Assembly: GCA_964498075.1 (NCBI GenBank)
Contig: CAZCGA010000085.1
Location: forward strand, 1 to 28,291
Source: CAZCGA01 sp964498075
Lineage (GTDB): Bacteria > Desulfobacterota > Binatia > HRBIN30
Length of the DNA: 28,291 nt
Direction of reading: 5' to 3'
Shown here: one piece after another, positions 15,465-23,321 of the stretch
How positions within the stretch are numbered: the first letter of the stretch is position 1
Layout of the letters: each line of letters starts with the position of its first letter
Notes under the pieces: generated by a model
The model's input: only the letters and a program-made list of their open reading frames with translations
What the model was told of the DNA's origin: nothing
The model's database searches: none
Program-made: the position numbers and the translations under genes

Positions 15465-16093
15465 GTACGCCCTCGCGTCTCCGCATCGCGCACGTAGCCG
15501 AGGGCTCGCGCATAGTCCAGAAGCTCGTTCGAGAGGAACTGGCGCGCCCGGAAGAGGCGCGAGCGCACCGTGCCGACCTTACAGCCGAGCGCGCTCGCTG
15601 CCTGCTCGTAGGTGAGATCGTGCAGGTCCACCAGGATCACCGTCGCGCGAAACGCGTCTGGCAGCCGGCCCAGCGCGGCCTCCACATCTTTCCCGAGTAC
15701 ACGTCTATCAGGCTGGAACGGGCCAGTTTCGCCCAGCACTGCTCTTGTCTCTGCAGCCTCGAGAGCCTCTGGCCCCAGGGTCAACGGCTCACGCTTTGAC
15801 CGGTGATAGCGGTTGACGAACACGCTGTACAGAATGGTCAACAGCCACGCTCTGGCGTTGGTTCCTTCTTGAAAACTGTCGAAGGTCCGGTAGGCGCGCA
15901 GGAACGTCTCTTGCACGATGTCTTCGGACCCATGTGGATCGCGCGACAGGCGGAAGGCCGCGTTGTAGAGAAGCTTCATGAGCGGCACGGCGAGCGCCTC
16001 GAAGCGGGCACGCCGGGTCGGCCTGTCCTCGGCTTCTCCCTGGCTCACAACTGATCCGATGCTCGGGGTCAGCTGCTCAGCATCAACACGCAT
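15461..16093 (-). CDS. ECF-family RNA polymerase sigma factor (copy 2)
   Basis: 210-residue ECF sigma factor with region 2 (SEDIVQETFLRAYRTFDSF, GTNARAWLLTILYSVFVNRY) and region 4 (LPDAFRATVILVDLHDLTYE, LGCKVGTVRSRLFRARQFL). ATG 16093 has GGGAG just upstream; its first 25 bp overlap the end of the phosphate transporter gene. It has no promoter region of its own in that space, so it seems to be transcribed with the arsenic/phosphate genes. Very similar to the sigma factor at 9050-9622, which implies a duplicated regulatory module now in opposite orientations. Confidence 0.92.
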   Translation of the reverse strand: MRVDAEQLTPSIGSVVSQGEAEDRPTRRARFEALAVPLMKLLYNAAFRLSRDPHGSEDIVQETFLRAYRTFDSFQEGTNARAWLLTILYSVFVNRYHRSKREPLTLGPEALEAAETRAVLGETGPFQPDRRVLGKDVEAALGRLPDAFRATVILVDLHDLTYEQAASALGCKVGTVRSRLFRARQFLSNELLDYARALGYVRDAETRGRT

Positions 16094-17175
16094 AGAGCTC
16101 CCAACGTTCCCGCAATGGGCAGGGTCGTCACCCATGCAGAAACGATCTGTCTGATCACGCGCCAGTGCGCCTGCCCGGTCACGGCGCCGATCCCGAACAG
16201 CGCACCGCAGGAGACGTGCGTGGTGGAAACGGGAAGCCCAAAACGGCTGGCAGCCAACACGAGACAGGCTGTGGCTAGGTTGGCTGCCAATGCTTGGCCA
16301 GAATCCATCCCCGTGATGCGATGGCTCATCGTCTCGGCGACGCGCCGTGCGGCGAGAATGCCGCCGGCGAGCATAGTCAGCCCGACCAGAGCGACGCCAT
16401 CGACCGGCGCGAGAGCAGTTGCCACGAGGAGCGCCGCCGCGATTTTCGGTGTGTCGTTGAGCCCGCGAGCAAAGCACACCGCCGCCCCGGACAGCACGAG
16501 CAGGCCGTTCCGTGCCTGCGCTGCCTGCACACCGCTCACCCGTCCGTCCGAGCCTTGCGAACACTCGCGGGCACTTCCCAACTTGACTGTAGCCACCTGC
16601 GACACCGCGAGGACGCCCAACCCACCAGCGACCGGCTCCAGATTGGTATCGACGCACACGCAGCTGTCGGCGCGTAGTCCGGCGGCCGCGAGCAACCGTC
16701 GGAACGCAAGATACTGCGCCGCGCCGAGAACCGATGCGAGCGCGGGGCTCACGAGCAGAGGCGTGACGAAAGCGCTCGTCAAGTGAGTCACATCGACGCC
16801 CGCGCTCACGACCATACCGGCCCCGACGAGCGCTCCGATCAAGGCATGGGTCGTGGACACGGGAAGACCCAGCCGCGTCGCGAGCAGGACCGTCGCGGCA
16901 GCGGCACAGCTCACGGCCGTAAGAAACATCGGCTCCCCCGCGACGGCATCCGGCACGAGGCCCTTGCCGCTGAAGGCCCGGAGCAACTCCGTTGCGCCAT
17001 ACGCCGCTGCAAGAGCGCCAAGGCCCGTAGCGATCGTGGCCAGGAAGAGCGCTTGCCGGTAGGCAAGCACGCCGCTGCCGTACAGCGCCGCGACTCCCTT
17101 GAAGTTGTCGTTCGCGCCATTCGCACACGCGAGGATCAACGCGGCCAGCACTACTCCGACAGCCATTCTCCGCAT
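16069..17175 (-). CDS. PiT-family inorganic phosphate transporter
   Basis: Integral membrane transporter of 368 residues with the duplicated PiT signature: GANDNFKGVA near the N-terminus and GLNDTPKIAA in the second half. Each half has a matching LGLPVSTTHALIGA-type segment. About ten membrane helices. PiT proteins import phosphate (as metal-phosphate) with protons or sodium and often also carry arsenate. ATG 17175 is chosen; a GTG one codon earlier is possible. It follows arsS by a few bases, so uptake of phosphate or arsenate is linked to arsenic methylation. Its end overlaps the sigma gene by 25 bp. Confidence 0.9.
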   Translation of the reverse strand: MRRMAVGVVLAALILACANGANDNFKGVAALYGSGVLAYRQALFLATIATGLGALAAAYGATELLRAFSGKGLVPDAVAGEPMFLTAVSCAAAATVLLATRLGLPVSTTHALIGALVGAGMVVSAGVDVTHLTSAFVTPLLVSPALASVLGAAQYLAFRRLLAAAGLRADSCVCVDTNLEPVAGGLGVLAVSQVATVKLGSARECSQGSDGRVSGVQAAQARNGLLVLSGAAVCFARGLNDTPKIAAALLVATALAPVDGVALVGLTMLAGGILAARRVAETMSHRITGMDSGQALAANLATACLVLAASRFGLPVSTTHVSCGALFGIGAVTGQAHWRVIRQIVSAWVTTLPIAGTLGALCVLMLSS

Positions 17176-17179
17176 CACC

Positions 17180-18178
17180 TCAGCGCAGAGCGCCTGTGCA
17201 GCTCGATCCGGCTCCCGCCGTGCAGCCGAAGCAGTGGCTACCCGTCCGGATCTCCGCGCCGTCGAGTTCGTCGAGGCGCTCGATGTCCCAGATGGTCGTG
17301 GTCTTCCGACCGTTCTTGCGCAGTGAACAGGCGAGCATCTGGTTGAAATCGCAGTCGTAGAGCGTCCCGTCCCAGCTGACGCTCACCAGCGAGCGGCACA
17401 TCACCGCGGGCGCGGTGCCGCGGTTGAAGTGATTCACGAGCAGGCTCATGTACGCGTCGTACTTGCCGGCACGCATGAGGTCCGCTGCGAACCTCCCCAC
17501 CGGCATGTTGCTGATCGTGAGCAGACGGTCGAAGCGGACTCCAAAATGCTCGCGCAAGTTCCGCTTGTACTCAGCCTCGAGATCTTCCTGCGGCGGCGGC
17601 AGAAACGCTCCGAGCGGGTTGTAAACCAGGTTGAGCCGCAGACCCAAGCCCGGGCGCGCGTACCCGAGGGCGTTCAGCCAGCGCAGCGCGGCAATGCTCT
17701 TCTCGAAGACTCCCCGGCCGCGCTGGCGGTCGACGGTTTCCGCGGAGTAGCACGGCAGTGAGCAGATGACCTCGACCTGATTCGCGGCCAGAAACCTGGG
17801 AAGCCACTCCATGTCCGGTTCGAAGAACACGGTGAGGTTGCAGCGGTCGATCACGTACCGGCCGAATCCGCGCGCACTCTCGACGAGATAGCGGAAATGC
17901 GGGTTCAGCTCCGGCGCGCCGCCGGTCAGGTCGACGGTTCCCACGCCCGGGCTCGATGCGAGAAGAGCGACGATCCGCTCGGCGGTCCTGCGGCGCATGA
18001 TCTCGGTGCGTTTGGGACCGGCCTCGACATGACAGTGGTGGCAGGCCTGATTGCACAGCTTGCCGACGTTCACCTGCAGCGTGCGTACGCGGTCGCGGCG
18101 AAGCGGACTGAGACCATGCCGACCAAGCACTGCGTCGAAATCCGCAAACCCATCCAGAACCCTAGCCGGTTCGCCCAT
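17180..18178 (-). CDS. arsS: Arsenosugar biosynthesis radical SAM protein ArsS
   Basis: 332-residue radical SAM protein. Cluster motif CNQACHHC (Cx3Cx2C) in VNVGKLCNQACHHCHVEAG, followed by TVDLTGGAPELNPHFRYLV. The C-terminal half has WDGTLYDCDFNQML and HCFGCTAGAGSSCTGAL, matching ArsS with its Cys-rich (DUF3641) tail. ArsS is proposed to add the deoxyadenosyl group to dimethylarsenic on the way to arsenosugars. ATG 18178 is chosen because AGGAGA lies 7 bp upstream and the family starts there; the frame runs open to 18271. It sits 11 bp after arsM, its usual partner. Confidence 0.92.
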   Translation of the reverse strand: MGEPARVLDGFADFDAVLGRHGLSPLRRDRVRTLQVNVGKLCNQACHHCHVEAGPKRTEIMRRRTAERIVALLASSPGVGTVDLTGGAPELNPHFRYLVESARGFGRYVIDRCNLTVFFEPDMEWLPRFLAANQVEVICSLPCYSAETVDRQRGRGVFEKSIAALRWLNALGYARPGLGLRLNLVYNPLGAFLPPPQEDLEAEYKRNLREHFGVRFDRLLTISNMPVGRFAADLMRAGKYDAYMSLLVNHFNRGTAPAVMCRSLVSVSWDGTLYDCDFNQMLACSLRKNGRKTTTIWDIERLDELDGAEIRTGSHCFGCTAGAGSSCTGALR

Positions 18179-18189
18179 GGTCACTCTCC

Positions 18190-19344
18190 TCAGCAGCACG
18201 CTTTGCCGGGCGCACACGTCGCACCTTGCGCCTCCGTCGTCAGCCGGTAGCCCATGCCCTTCGTCTCGCATGGCTGGCGGACGGCGTCGCGCGAGCAGTC
18301 GAACGCTCGGGCCATCTCCGGTGTCACGGCAACGCGCGGCTCAACCGGGATGATGTCGCGTCTATACGGCTCGTGCGCGTAGAGCTGAAACGTCTTCTCG
18401 CACACGGCCATCGGCACGCCGCGCTTAAGGACGTGTCCGTCATCGTCGCGCACTTCGCTCCACGGACCGCGATAGATCACTGCCTGGTTGTAGTCCCAGC
18501 AGGGTCCTTCTTTGCCCTTCCACGCGCGAATCGTCATGGCGCGAAATTCGATGCCGCCGATGGTCCGCCACGGCTTGTCCGCTCGGCTCAGGATCTCGAT
18601 TCCGTAGAACCCTGCCGCGGCGAAGCCATCGAGAGAGGCTTGTTCCTGAAGGGCGCCGGAAACGCAGCCCGACCAGAGCTCGGGGTCCTCCTTGAGCGCC
18701 GCCGGCACGGGCTCGTCGGCCACGATGTCCGAGATCACCGCCCGGCCGCCTCGGCGCAGGACACGAAAGAGCTCTCGAAACAATGTCCGCTTGTCTTCGT
18801 CGCGCACCAGGTTCAGGACGCAGTTCGAAACGACGACGTCGACCGACTCATCCGGCACGAGCGCCCGTGTGCGTCGTTGCTCACGGACGAATGCTTCGAA
18901 CTCGGACATGTGTGTCGACGAGCCGATCGGGTGTCGTCGCAGGTACCCGTCGACCTCATCGAGGTTCGTCTGCAGATCCTGAATCCTTCCGCGATGGAAC
19001 GAGACGTTGTCGTATCCGAGGCGGCGGGCGATCTCAGGCCGGTGGCGTCGCGCCAGAGCGAGCATCTCCTCGTTGAAATCGACGCCGATCACCCGCCCAG
19101 CCGAACCGACGACTTGCGCGGCCATGTAGCAGCCCTTGCCGCTGCCGGAGCCGAGATCGAGCACGACGTCGCCGGCGCACACGTGTGCGCATGGATCCCC
19201 GCACCCGTAGTCCCGCTCCACGATCTCCCGCGGCAGGACGGCCAGCAAACGCGGGTTGTACTCGACGGCACAGCACAGGCTCTCTTCACGGCGCTTGGCC
19301 CCCTGTGTGTACCGCTCCACCACAGCTCCTTCCATGTTCTCCAT
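18190..19344 (-). CDS. arsM: Arsenite methyltransferase ArsM
   Basis: 384-residue SAM-dependent methyltransferase. Ribosome site GAGGTG before ATG 19344. Class I motif VVLDLGSGSGKGCYMAAQ (about 60-77), then VIGVDFNEEML and DVVVSNCVLNLV. Arsenic-binding Cys candidates are in the N-terminal SLCCAVEY, in NCVLNL, in the WSGCVSGAL loop and at the C-terminal CAPGKACC. It methylates arsenite to mono- and dimethyl species. The long form with the C-terminal extension matches those linked with ArsS for organoarsenical synthesis. It lies 28 bp after the YceI-family gene and 11 bp before arsS. Confidence 0.93.
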   Translation of the reverse strand: MENMEGAVVERYTQGAKRREESLCCAVEYNPRLLAVLPREIVERDYGCGDPCAHVCAGDVVLDLGSGSGKGCYMAAQVVGSAGRVIGVDFNEEMLALARRHRPEIARRLGYDNVSFHRGRIQDLQTNLDEVDGYLRRHPIGSSTHMSEFEAFVREQRRTRALVPDESVDVVVSNCVLNLVRDEDKRTLFRELFRVLRRGGRAVISDIVADEPVPAALKEDPELWSGCVSGALQEQASLDGFAAAGFYGIEILSRADKPWRTIGGIEFRAMTIRAWKGKEGPCWDYNQAVIYRGPWSEVRDDDGHVLKRGVPMAVCEKTFQLYAHEPYRRDIIPVEPRVAVTPEMARAFDCSRDAVRQPCETKGMGYRLTTEAQGATCAPGKACC

Positions 19345-19372
19345 TCGCCATCACCTCGCTCTTCCAATCCAT

Positions 19373-20134
19373 TTAGCGCGATGAACATTCACGCTCCGCC
19401 GATGGTTCCGGCGTCCGCGCCGCGCCGCTCCCCGAAAACCGGCACCGACGGTCGGAGAGCATGCCCCTGGCGCGACGGTCAATCCGAGCGGTCGATGCGA
19501 ACCCTTTCGCCCGCGTCGTGTCCTCGGCGCCGACGGAGGGGCGGGGGACAACGGCTTCGATATTGACCGCGATCTCGTTGCCGACGCGCAGGGGGTTTCT
19601 CCACCCAGTCGGCCCGATGTCGTACGCCGTCCGGTCGAGCTTTACCTCGCCGACAATCCGCCTGGTGTCGCGGTCGACGATGGTGAAGCGCATGGGGAAG
19701 GAGTGGCGGTGACTGTGCAGGTCGAGCTCGACCTGGGCGGTGAGATGCTCGGCGTCCTCGAGAGTGAAGCCGGTCAGCTTCGCGGTCGCGCGCGGGTACT
19801 CGCTGACGCCGAGGAAGTCGCTGCTCTTCAGATGTCGGTCGCGTGTCGTGTTCCCGGTGTCGAGGCTGGTGAGATCGACGACGACCTCAACCTCACTGCG
19901 CTCCGGCCGCTCCTCGTCGATCACGGCCCGCCAGATCTCCCAGCGGGGGAACTCCCCCTCGGAAGACCCGACCGCGGTGGTGCCGCGGAAGCGAATTCGA
20001 CCCGGCGGGGCTTGGCCGGACGAATCGTGCGGAGCGAGGAGAAAGAGCAGCAGCACAAGCGCGGCAAAGCCACGGCGCTGCCCGGCGGCCGACCGGCGCC
20101 GGGAGCGGCCCGTCGATGTCGTGCTCTGTCGCAT
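19373..20134 (-). CDS. YceI-family periplasmic lipid-binding protein
   Basis: 253 residues. An N-terminal export signal (AALVLLLFLLAP, after a long Arg-rich n-region) is followed by the YceI lipocalin-like barrel from about residue 40 to 205: EVEVVVDLTSLDTGN, RDRHLKSSDFLGVSEYPRAT, AQVELDLHSHRHSFPMRF, IVGEVKLDRTAYDIG. YceI proteins bind polyisoprenoid or other amphiphiles. The ~45-residue tail after VVPRPSVG is not part of the fold and looks basic and unstructured. ATG 20134 is the first plausible start but has a weak ribosome site. Its 5' end overlaps, in antisense, a remnant of a sigma-54 regulator gene. Confidence 0.82.
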   Translation of the reverse strand: MRQSTTSTGRSRRRSAAGQRRGFAALVLLLFLLAPHDSSGQAPPGRIRFRGTTAVGSSEGEFPRWEIWRAVIDEERPERSEVEVVVDLTSLDTGNTTRDRHLKSSDFLGVSEYPRATAKLTGFTLEDAEHLTAQVELDLHSHRHSFPMRFTIVDRDTRRIVGEVKLDRTAYDIGPTGWRNPLRVGNEIAVNIEAVVPRPSVGAEDTTRAKGFASTARIDRRARGMLSDRRCRFSGSGAARTPEPSAERECSSR

Positions 20135-20258
20135 GGTCGAGGGACTACATTGGCAGGAGGGCGTAGCGCTCGCCCGCGTATAGGCTGATCGCACCGGGCG
20201 ACATCTGCGCGTCGTGCCGGATGCGACCGGCATGTCCCGACCAGACGCGCTCACCGGC
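20110..20258 (+). pseudogene. 5' remnant of a GAF-domain sigma-54 activator gene
   Basis: About 150 bp matching, at the DNA level, the GAF-coding start of the activator gene at 24686 (roughly 24745-24885). The shared stretch includes CGGGCGACATCTGCGCG and TGCCGGATGCGACCGG. An extra base in the GTATAGGCTGATCG stretch breaks the frame, and the rest of the gene is gone. It lies antisense across the start of the YceI gene and the end of the CxxCH protein gene. It suggests that a second copy of the activator once stood divergent from the YceI gene. Confidence 0.75.
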
Positions 20259-21033
20259 ACCCCTGCAAGGCGCTGTCGACCGCGGCAATCAGCTCGTTGA
20301 TCTCGGCCGCGCCGGAGACGTTCACGTCGATCTCGGTACAGGCGTCGATCTCGGCGTTGCCGAGCGCGATGTTCACTCCGGTGATGATTTCGTCCACGGT
20401 GACGGTGCCGCTGGCGTCGCAGTTCCCGACGCACTGGACAGGGGTGGGCGTGACTAGCGGCGTCGGCGCGATCGGCGTCGCCGTTGGCGTGGGAGTCGGC
20501 GTGGCGGCGTCGCCTACCGTGACGTCGATGGTCGTCGCGCTCGATCGGTCACCGCTCGCTTGGCCGTTGAAGTTCACGCTATTGCCGGCCCCGAACAGCG
20601 TGTAGGTCCCGGGCTCGTCGGGGGCGGTCCAGGTGAAGTCCCAGCCCGCGACCATGTTGACGTTCGGCGTGGCACCACGGTGTGTCAGCTCGCCGTTCGC
20701 TGCCCCGCGCGCGCCCTGATCCGGCAGGATGTCGAGGCCTCCACCGCTGGCCGCGATGTCGAATCCCGCCCGGGGCTGGGTCGGCACCCGCGACTCGACC
20801 TCGAAGCGATACGTCGCGGTCTCGCCGAGGCCGAGTGCGGTGGGACCGATGAACCGCACCTCGGGCGCGACCCCGCCGCGGTGGCAGACCGTGCAGGTCA
20901 CGCCCTGCTTGCCCGACACCCCGCGGATGCCGCCGCTGAAGGCCCAGGCCGGCGACCCACGCAGCGCACCGGCGCCTGCCAGGAGAACGGCGAGCACCGT
21001 CAAGGCGGAGAGCCTGTCAAGCCGTCTCATCAT
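20251..21033 (-). CDS. Secreted CxxCH protein with C-terminal dockerin-like domain
   Basis: 260-residue exported protein resembling the myxobacterial MXAN_6652 family. Signal peptide to about residue 31 (SPAWA). Then KQGVTCTVCHRGG, a CxxCH motif (Cys47, Cys50, His51) that could bind heme or act as a redox or metal site. An Ig-like beta domain follows to ~175, then a TPTPTPTATP linker. The C-terminal ~60 residues contain GTVTVDEIITGVNIALG and INELIAAVDSALQGC, a dockerin-like helix pair with flanking Cys. This C-terminal module recurs in secreted proteins of some deltaproteobacterial and Binatota genomes. A surface-retention role is inferred. Confidence 0.78.
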   Translation of the reverse strand: MMRRLDRLSALTVLAVLLAGAGALRGSPAWAFSGGIRGVSGKQGVTCTVCHRGGVAPEVRFIGPTALGLGETATYRFEVESRVPTQPRAGFDIAASGGGLDILPDQGARGAANGELTHRGATPNVNMVAGWDFTWTAPDEPGTYTLFGAGNSVNFNGQASGDRSSATTIDVTVGDAATPTPTPTATPIAPTPLVTPTPVQCVGNCDASGTVTVDEIITGVNIALGNAEIDACTEIDVNVSGAAEINELIAAVDSALQGCR

Positions 21034-21055
21034 GTGCGCAAAGGAATGGCGGCGC

Positions 21056-21538
21056 TCAGAATCCAGAGACGGCGAACCAGTTGCCGGGTCGATTGCCGGC
21101 CGGATCCGTCGACCCGGTCACCAGCACGATCGGAGCGAAGCAGGGGTCCGGTATTGCGATCTTCGCGACGAGCACCGCATCGCCATCGGGCTCGAACGGA
21201 GCCGGCGCGGTGCGCGCCGCCTCGAACGGCGTCCCGGTCGCGTCGTGGCAGACCACGCGAGCCAAGATGTCGGGTGACGGATTGAACCCGATGGCCGGGA
21301 TGATCAGGCCCTTGGCACGCAGCACCAGCAGCGCGCGGCCCGATTTGAATGACACCAGCGAGACCTGGCCGCGCTCGATGCCCCAGTCCACGGTCGATGC
21401 AGGGAACCCCGCGATCACCTGATTAGCCCGGTTGCTGCGCAAGTCCGCACTGAAGATCTCACCCGCGGCCGCTGCCGGCCATGACGTGCCGGCGCACAGC
21501 AACGTTACTCCGACGATTATTGAAACCACTTGTCGCAT
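21056..21538 (-). CDS. Secreted hypothetical protein (160 aa)
   Basis: Exported protein with a clear signal peptide (MRQVVSIIVGVTLLCAGTSW, then PAAAA). The mature part has beta-rich segments such as GRALLVLRAKGLI and GDAVLVAKIAIPDPCFAPIV and two Cys that may pair. No family recognised. GGAAAGGGA precedes the ATG at 21538. It stands divergent from the LysR regulator and ~20 bp before the CxxCH protein gene, so it may head the minus-strand run and be controlled by that regulator. Confidence 0.7.
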   Translation of the reverse strand: MRQVVSIIVGVTLLCAGTSWPAAAAGEIFSADLRSNRANQVIAGFPASTVDWGIERGQVSLVSFKSGRALLVLRAKGLIIPAIGFNPSPDILARVVCHDATGTPFEAARTAPAPFEPDGDAVLVAKIAIPDPCFAPIVLVTGSTDPAGNRPGNWFAVSGF

Positions 21539-21604
21539 GACTTTTTCCCTTTCCGCGCGCATCGCGCGCAACTGCGAAGATGCTGGTCGTATAGGTCGGG
21601 CGTA

Positions 21605-21671
21605 CTTCTGTTGACAAGATAGCGACGGCGAGAAACAGTGTTGCCAAGTCGTTGACAATCCTCGAGCCACC
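21605..21671. promoter_or_regulatory. Divergent promoter region between LysR gene and secreted-protein gene
   Basis: A relatively AT-rich gap with two TTGACA boxes on the plus strand (21611-21616 and 21652-21657). The first is a reasonable -35 for the LysR gene, but no good -10 is seen. LysR proteins commonly bind in such divergent gaps. Confidence 0.35.
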
Positions 21672-22649
21672 ATGGACCGCATCACCGCAATGACAGTGTT
21701 CACGCAGGTCGTCGACGCCGGCAGCTTGTCGGTCGTAGCCCGGCGGCTCGGCCTCTCGCGTTCGGCCATCAGCAAGCAGCTCGCGCACCTGGAAGAACGC
21801 CTCGGCGCCCGCCTGTTGCAGCGGACCACGCGGCGCCTCAGCCTCACCGAGGCCGGCAGCGAGTTCTACGCGCGCTGCACGCGTATCGTGCACGAGGTCG
21901 AGGAAGCCGAGCAAGGCGTCAGCCGGCTCCACGCCGGACCGCGTGGGCTGCTGAAGGTCAACGCGCCGATGACGTTCGGTCACCGGCACATCGCCCCGGC
22001 AATCGCCGAGTTCCTCCCGCGCTACCCGGATGTTCAGGTCGAGATGACGCTCAACGACCAGGTCGTCAACCTGATCGAGGGCGGCTTCGATGTCACAATC
22101 CGTATCGCCGTGCTGGCCGACTCCAGCCTGATCGCGCGGCGGCTGGCGCCCAACCGCGTCGTGGTGTGCGGGGCGCCCGCCTACTTCGCCGCGCACGGTC
22201 GGCCGCGCACGCCGCGCGACCTCGTGCACCACAGCTGCCTGCACTACACCTACCTCTCGTCGCACAACACATGGCATTTCGTCGGCCCGCGCGGTGCGGA
22301 TTCGGTCGAGGTGTCGGGGAACTTCCGTGCCAACAACGGCGATGCGCTGCAGGCCGCGGCACGTGCCGGCGTCGGGCTGGTACAGCTACCGACGTTCATT
22401 GTCGGCGCCGACCTGGCCAGCGGTGCGCTGGAGACCGTGCTGGAGCGCTACGAGGACCGCACTACGTCGATCTGGGCGATCTACGCGACGACGCGCCACC
22501 TGTCGCCAAAGGTGCGGGTGTTTCTCGACTTCCTGGCCGCGCGCTTCGAACACCCCGATTGGGGCGCGGGGCGACGCGCGGTCCGCCCACGGCGGGCAAG
22601 CGGTACGCCACCCATCACCCAGCGGCCGCGTCGGAAGACGCAATCGTGA
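21672..22649 (+). CDS. LysR-family transcriptional regulator
   Basis: 325-residue LTTR. N-terminal winged HTH (MDRITAMTVFTQVVDAGSLS, then LGLSRSAISKQLAHLEERLG, residues 1-60). The effector-binding domain starts near 90 (LLKVNAPMTFGHRHIAPAIAEF) and follows the CrgA/AaeR-like subgroup. The recognised domain ends near residue 295 (VFLDFLAARFEHPD). The last 30 residues are Arg/Pro-rich and lie antisense to the end of the MOSC gene. The ligand cannot be inferred. The divergent secreted-protein gene is the most likely target. Confidence 0.9.
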   Translation: MDRITAMTVFTQVVDAGSLSVVARRLGLSRSAISKQLAHLEERLGARLLQRTTRRLSLTEAGSEFYARCTRIVHEVEEAEQGVSRLHAGPRGLLKVNAPMTFGHRHIAPAIAEFLPRYPDVQVEMTLNDQVVNLIEGGFDVTIRIAVLADSSLIARRLAPNRVVVCGAPAYFAAHGRPRTPRDLVHHSCLHYTYLSSHNTWHFVGPRGADSVEVSGNFRANNGDALQAAARAGVGLVQLPTFIVGADLASGALETVLERYEDRTTSIWAIYATTRHLSPKVRVFLDFLAARFEHPDWGAGRRAVRPRRASGTPPITQRPRRKTQS

Positions 22650-23321
22650 AGCGATCGTCAGGGGCCGCGGCCAAGGCATTTCCCGCTCGCCCAGCTCGAC
22701 GCGATCGTGCACCGCGACGGTACCACCCTGAACGACGTAGCAGTTGAGCGCGAGTGACCCGCCGAACTTGCGGTGGATACTCTTCAGCACCTCCACGTCC
22801 TGCACGAGCGTGTCAGGATCGAAAGTGGTCATCACGCACCGCTGGCGCAGGTCCTGGATGCCGATGACCGCTTCGCCGATGTGGAGACAACGGCCCTCCC
22901 ACTCGCGCTCCTGGAGCGCCGGGACCCCGCCGATCACGATGTTGGGACGCAGACGGCGCCCATCGTAGCCGAACGCGGCGATGGCGCCGTCGGTCGCCAC
23001 CAACAGAGGAAGGACGTCGAAGCGCTCGCAGCCGTCGAACCGTACCAAGTGTGATCGATCCCGGCCGGCACGCTCCACATCGCGCGCGACCTCCGGCGAT
23101 CCCCAGGGCCGGCCGTCGACCAGCGGTTCGCCGTCCGGCCCGAATGTGGCCCGGTGCCCGAGAAGCGCCGGGTGATTCCGCGCCGTCACGACGCGGCCCG
23201 AGGCGTTGCGCACGTGGAGGACCCGGTCGCCGGCGGTGCCGTCGTACCGGATCTCGGCGCGTTCGAGCGACTCGCCCGCCATCGACTTGACCGGGTAGCG
23301 CCAAAGCTCAGCAACCCACAT
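22386..23321 (-). CDS. MOSC-domain protein
   Basis: 311-residue protein with MOSC N-terminal barrel (MWVAELWRYPVKSMAGESLE at 1-20, TARNHPALL near 47) and MOSC core (RPNIVIGGVPALQEREWEG, QRCVMTTFDPDTLVQDVEVL, NCYVVQGGTVAVHDRVELGE). MOSC proteins handle sulfur in molybdenum-cofactor enzymes or reduce N-hydroxylated compounds. A Cys in the QRCVMTTFDPDT segment is typical of mARC-like members. ATG 23321 has GGGAG upstream; the frame reaches TTG 23336. The domain ends near 22690. The remaining ~90 residues are basic, lie antisense to the LysR gene, and are probably not conserved. The start overlaps the DJ-1 gene end. Confidence 0.85.
   Translation of the reverse strand: MWVAELWRYPVKSMAGESLERAEIRYDGTAGDRVLHVRNASGRVVTARNHPALLGHRATFGPDGEPLVDGRPWGSPEVARDVERAGRDRSHLVRFDGCERFDVLPLLVATDGAIAAFGYDGRRLRPNIVIGGVPALQEREWEGRCLHIGEAVIGIQDLRQRCVMTTFDPDTLVQDVEVLKSIHRKFGGSLALNCYVVQGGTVAVHDRVELGEREMPWPRPLTIASRLRLPTRPLGDGWRTACPPWADRASPRAPIGVFEARGQEVEKHPHLWRQVARRRVDRPDRRSAVLVALQHGLQRTAGQVGADNERR

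Noticed and set aside
16094..17128. Upstream extension of the second sigma factor through the PiT gene
   Set aside because: The extension is in a different frame from the clearly conserved PiT transporter and has no domain.
18226..19566. 446-codon plus-strand open frame
   Set aside because: It is the antisense shadow of arsM, which has clear motifs and a ribosome site.
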